DNA of 23,208 nt from JABMRP01 sp964444795 (lineage in GTDB: Bacteria; Planctomycetota; Planctomycetia; Pirellulales; Thermoguttaceae), in assembly GCA_964444795.1 (NCBI GenBank), contig CAYUIQ010000147.1:1-23208 (forward strand), in the 5' to 3' direction. Under the pieces are notes generated by a model. The model was given only the letters and a program-made list of their open reading frames with translations, ran no database searches and had not been told where the DNA came from. Position 1 is the stretch's first letter. Each line of letters opens with the position of its first letter. Positions 23,036-23,208 of the stretch are shown one piece after another. A program made the translations under genes and the position numbers.

Positions 23036-23208
23036 GGGCGATGCTCCTACACTGTACGATGGCCCTCCGAGGCCGTCGGTCTAACCGTACGATGGGCTTC
23101 CCAGCCCGTCGGTCAACCGTACGCTGGGCTTCCCAGCCCGTCGGCCGGAATCATCGACGGCCTCGGAGGGCCATCGTACAAAACGGTCTCGGCGGGGTTC
23201 TCCGACCG
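23036..23208. other. Leader of the ABC exporter operon
   Basis: Outside the repeat array nothing further is seen; the operon promoter is not evident and may lie beyond the window edge. Confidence 0.5.
23053..23180. repeat. Array of hairpin repeats with 26-base perfect terminal inverted repeat
   Basis: Positions 23053-23078 and 23155-23180 are exact reverse complements over 26 bases. Between them lie two tandem 32-base units (23083-23114 and 23115-23146) that differ at two positions. All four units share a GTACGATGG...CCGTCG pattern, and each has a small inner palindrome (GGGCT/AGCCC or GGCC/GGCC). The array lies just upstream of the ABC ATPase start at 23035. Confidence 0.8.

Noticed and set aside
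23053..23180. CRISPR array
   Set aside because: The units are contiguous and partly inverted, with no regular unique spacers and no cas gene nearby.

Overview
The window looks like a contig from a planctomycete, probably near Pirellulales. The signs are high GC, a DUF1559 pilin-like protein, a DUF6807 ('PmoA-like') protein fused to a discoidin-like domain, a Tat-exported sulfatase beside a PEP-CTERM protein, a large DUF11-repeat protein, and several small secreted or membrane proteins of planctomycete character. The assignment rests on gene content recognised by eye, not on a search. No rRNA, tRNA, CRISPR array, transposase or phage gene was seen. A 10-N scaffold gap lies at 22589-22598.

Layout, left to right. 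(1) 1-2060: a 5'-truncated PEP-CTERM protein overlaps a type I sulfatase at an ATGA junction. (2) 2065-3496: a membrane-anchored hypothetical on the minus strand, then a beta-carbonic anhydrase on plus. (3) 3560-7788, all minus: a four-DUF11, Cys-rich envelope protein reminiscent of chlamydial OmcB, a stand-alone LigD-type 3'-phosphoesterase domain, a SAM methyltransferase and a small lipoprotein. (4) 8182-10768, plus: a large secreted hypothetical and a small cytoplasmic hypothetical. (5) 10881-12377: a good sigma70-type promoter, a His/Cys-rich small secreted protein, and a DUF1559 protein carrying a His/Asp-rich loop; together these look like a metal-handling pair. (6) 12520-13923: discoidin-like plus DUF6807 protein, closed by a strong intrinsic terminator. 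(7) 13974-14406: a non-coding patch made of palindromic and inverted repeats leading into a membrane coiled-coil protein with a DnaJ-like Cys4 motif. (8) 16061-18531: a two-TM small protein and a PAS-GAF-(degenerate HisKA)-REC regulator. (9) 18537-23035, minus: an ABC ATPase, FtsX-type permease and membrane-fusion protein operon, preceded by an array of hairpin repeats.

Most of the window is ordinary planctomycete chromosome. The parts most worth a second look are the His-rich pair, the OmcB-like DUF11 protein, the lone phosphoesterase domain, the kinase-less sensor-REC fusion with its repeated ribosome-binding-site/GTG units, and the repeat patches at 14192-14380 and 23053-23180. No clear new multi-gene defence or mobile system was found.
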